A stretch of DNA of 64,000 nt, from the NCBI RefSeq assembly GCF_014805525.1, contig NZ_JACFSZ010000002.1, forward strand, positions 124,001-188,000, in the 5' to 3' direction. Positions 62,842 to 64,000 of this stretch are shown piece by piece. Source of the stretch: Rhabdothermincola sediminis (GTDB taxonomy: Bacteria > Actinomycetota > Acidimicrobiia > Acidimicrobiales > Acidimicrobilacustridaceae). Position numbers and translations under genes: made by a program. The notes beneath the pieces were generated by a model. That model searched no databases, was not told the DNA's origin, and saw only the letters and a program-made list of their open reading frames with translations. Numbering within the stretch: the stretch's first letter is position 1; every line of letters starts with the position of its first letter.

Positions 62842-63840
62842 ATGGGCACCGGGCGGTCGGTCAACGAGGAGCTGGTCGAGCTGGGCGACCTCGACGAGCT
62901 GGTGCGCCACATCGACCGCTTGTGCTGGGCGGCCGACTGGGACGGGGTGCTCGACGTGCGGGACCGCTGCCGAGCGGCGCTCGAGCGGGGCAAGCAGTTG
63001 TGGCCCGCGGCCTCACACGGCGAGTACCGGCTGGCATTGGAAGCACCGGGCCCGATCGCCGCCCGGGTGGTGGTGCCGGGCGCCGGCCACCTCTCGCTCG
63101 GCCCCCTGACCGAGGTGGCGGCATCGACCCACCGGTGGGCGGAGCTGGCCGACCACCTGCCCGATGGCCCGACCCGGGCGATGACCGCACACGAGCGGGT
63201 GGTCCGTGGCGAGGACCTCACCGGCGACGACCGCATCGACCGCCAGGTCATCGACCTCCCGCTCGCCCTGCAGCCGTGGGAGCCCAGCTACCCCGTGGCC
63301 GAATACCTCGCGCACGAGGCGCACTTCCCCCCACCGCCCCTGCCGGACCGTCATCCGGTCGTGCTGCCCGCGCCGAGCCTGGCGGTCGAGCGGGTCGAGG
63401 ACCAGGAGACGATCCATGCCCTCGCCGAGCTCACCCGGGCATGGACCGCGGAGTCGAACGGGCGATCGGAGGTGGTCGCGGTGCGCGGTGACGCCCGCTG
63501 CGCCATCGCTGCGCTCGGGCCCCCGCGGGCCCGCCTGGCGGAGCTCAGCGGGGCGGAAGCCCTGGCGTGGATGGCCTGGGTCGCGGCCTCGGGCGGTGCA
63601 CATGGGCGCCGGCGCGGCATGGCCCGTGGCCGCTTCGACGCCTGGTGGGCTCTGGCCTCGGTGGCCGGCCTGGTCGAGGACTGGCCGCTGCCACCCGACG
63701 AGCTGGGGGCCGCGGCCGCGGAGCTGCGCTGGTTCGTGTGGGATGCGTGGGAGCCCGACACCGGATGGCGGTTCCACCTGGCGGTCGAGGACCCCCTCGA
63801 GGGCCTGGCCTGGGCGGTGGCAGCGACCGACGCAGCCTGA
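62842..63840 (+). CDS. Hypothetical protein downstream of SCO1664 (332 aa)
   Basis: Not recognised. Acidic, Trp- and Ala-rich: NEELVELGDLDELVRHIDRLCWAADWDGVLDVRDRCRAALERGKQLWP, later AGHLSLGPLTEVAASTHRW and a C-terminal RFDAWWALASVAGLVEDWPLPPDELGAAAAELRWFVWDAWEPD. It may belong to a family common downstream of SCO1664. TTG 62824 would overlap the SCO1664 stop as TTGA, but ATG 62842 is simpler. Soluble; function unknown. Confidence 0.75.
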   Translation: MGTGRSVNEELVELGDLDELVRHIDRLCWAADWDGVLDVRDRCRAALERGKQLWPAASHGEYRLALEAPGPIAARVVVPGAGHLSLGPLTEVAASTHRWAELADHLPDGPTRAMTAHERVVRGEDLTGDDRIDRQVIDLPLALQPWEPSYPVAEYLAHEAHFPPPPLPDRHPVVLPAPSLAVERVEDQETIHALAELTRAWTAESNGRSEVVAVRGDARCAIAALGPPRARLAELSGAEALAWMAWVAASGGAHGRRRGMARGRFDAWWALASVAGLVEDWPLPPDELGAAAAELRWFVWDAWEPDTGWRFHLAVEDPLEGLAWAVAATDAA

Positions 63841-63864
63841 CCCCCGCCACCGCCCCCGCCCCCG

Positions 63865-63923
63865 CCCCCGAACTGTTCACCCACACGCGCCCGAAACCCG
63901 CGCATCGCTGAACAGTTCGGGGG
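63865..63923. repeat. Palindromic intergenic repeat, copy 3 (perfect)
   Basis: 15-bp arms CCCCCGAACTGTTCA (63865-63879) and TGAACAGTTCGGGGG (63909-63923), 29-bp loop ending GCGCATCGC. It lies between convergent genes at 63840 and 63926 and is the best copy of the family, preceded by a C-rich run. Confidence 0.8.
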
Positions 63924-63925
63924 GG

Positions 63926-64000
63926 TCAACCGCCGACGGGTCCGAGGACCCGCTCGACATACGGGGTGGTGAACACGCCACCGGGGTCCAAGCGGGTGCG
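63926..64000 (-). CDS. FAD-linked oxidase, C-terminal end only (lactone-oxidase-like)
   Basis: Partial gene; only the last 24 residues are visible: RLDPGGVFTTPYVERVLGP and the stop at 63926. The pattern (LDPxGxF, then YVxRVLG) is the C-terminal signature of D-arabinono-1,4-lactone oxidase/L-gulonolactone oxidase-type FAD enzymes. Its start is outside the window. Confidence 0.65.
   Translation of the reverse strand, partial: RTRLDPGGVFTTPYVERVLGPVGG

Overview
The window is a high-GC (roughly 70%) chromosomal segment of an actinobacterium. The gene order argS-lysA-hom-thrC-x-rho-rpmE-prfA-prmC-x-wecA-atpI-atpBEFHAGDC is the classical actinobacterial block known from Mycobacterium. Separate b and b' subunits, the alternative thrB slot, F420-linked proteins and mycothiol-associated families suggest a deep-branching lineage such as Acidimicrobiia. 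That placement is an inference: there is no rRNA gene here to confirm it.

Layout. (1) 1-9905 is a catabolic and lipid region: a partial short-chain dehydrogenase, acyl-CoA dehydrogenase and MaoC hydratase face a thiolase-like/lipid-transfer protein and an acyl-CoA ligase. They are followed by a lipoprotein esterase, a metallo-beta-lactamase-fold hydrolase, a peptide-type binding lipoprotein and a class-III-like PPK2. (2) 9912-20992 (minus strand) is one long run: LMW phosphatase, glyA, wecA, an AtpZ-like protein, AtpI and the complete F1Fo ATP synthase operon. (3) 21000-24910 is an insertion of lipid/redox genes (thiolase-like protein, cNMP-binding protein, zinc-type dehydrogenase, zinc-ribbon membrane protein) where sua5 is often found. 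(4) 24900-29919 (minus) holds prmC, prfA, an unknown gene, rpmE and rho. (5) 30313-32766 holds a frameshifted DUF4397 secreted protein and a two-gene ABC exporter. (6) 32953-42863 (minus) is an amino-acid operon: argS, lysA, a cytoplasmic GH2 beta-galactosidase, hom, thrC and an AP-superfamily (ApgM-type) enzyme in the thrB position. A tRNA-Arg(CCG) is divergent from argS, with mirrored promoters. (7) 43105-64000 is accessory: a VapBC module, a MarR/Drr-type exporter, TauE/SafE with CsoR-like operators, a YceI-cytochrome c-copper monooxygenase fusion, PhoD, an LCP protein, a MarR/MFS pair, an F420-type PPOX protein, an acyl-CoA dehydrogenase, a CDF transporter, an FrhB-type F420 protein, a family-5 uracil-DNA glycosylase, and the phosphomutase/DUF3090/SCO1664 trio.

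The most notable items are these. An AP-superfamily protein probably supplies the homoserine kinase step. A beta-galactosidase is translationally coupled to lysA. A three-domain copper monooxygenase fusion is present. A family of palindromic intergenic repeats occurs in three copies at 3' gene ends. Several crisp inverted-repeat operators occur, two of them near-identical in front of unlinked acyl-CoA/thiolase genes 36 kb apart. The argS/tRNA-Arg divergent promoter carries a mirrored 13-bp element.

Almost every large opposite-strand reading frame in this GC-rich DNA is a shadow of a real gene and has been left out. Start codons were chosen from Shine-Dalgarno sites, stop/start overlaps and family N-termini; GTG is common.
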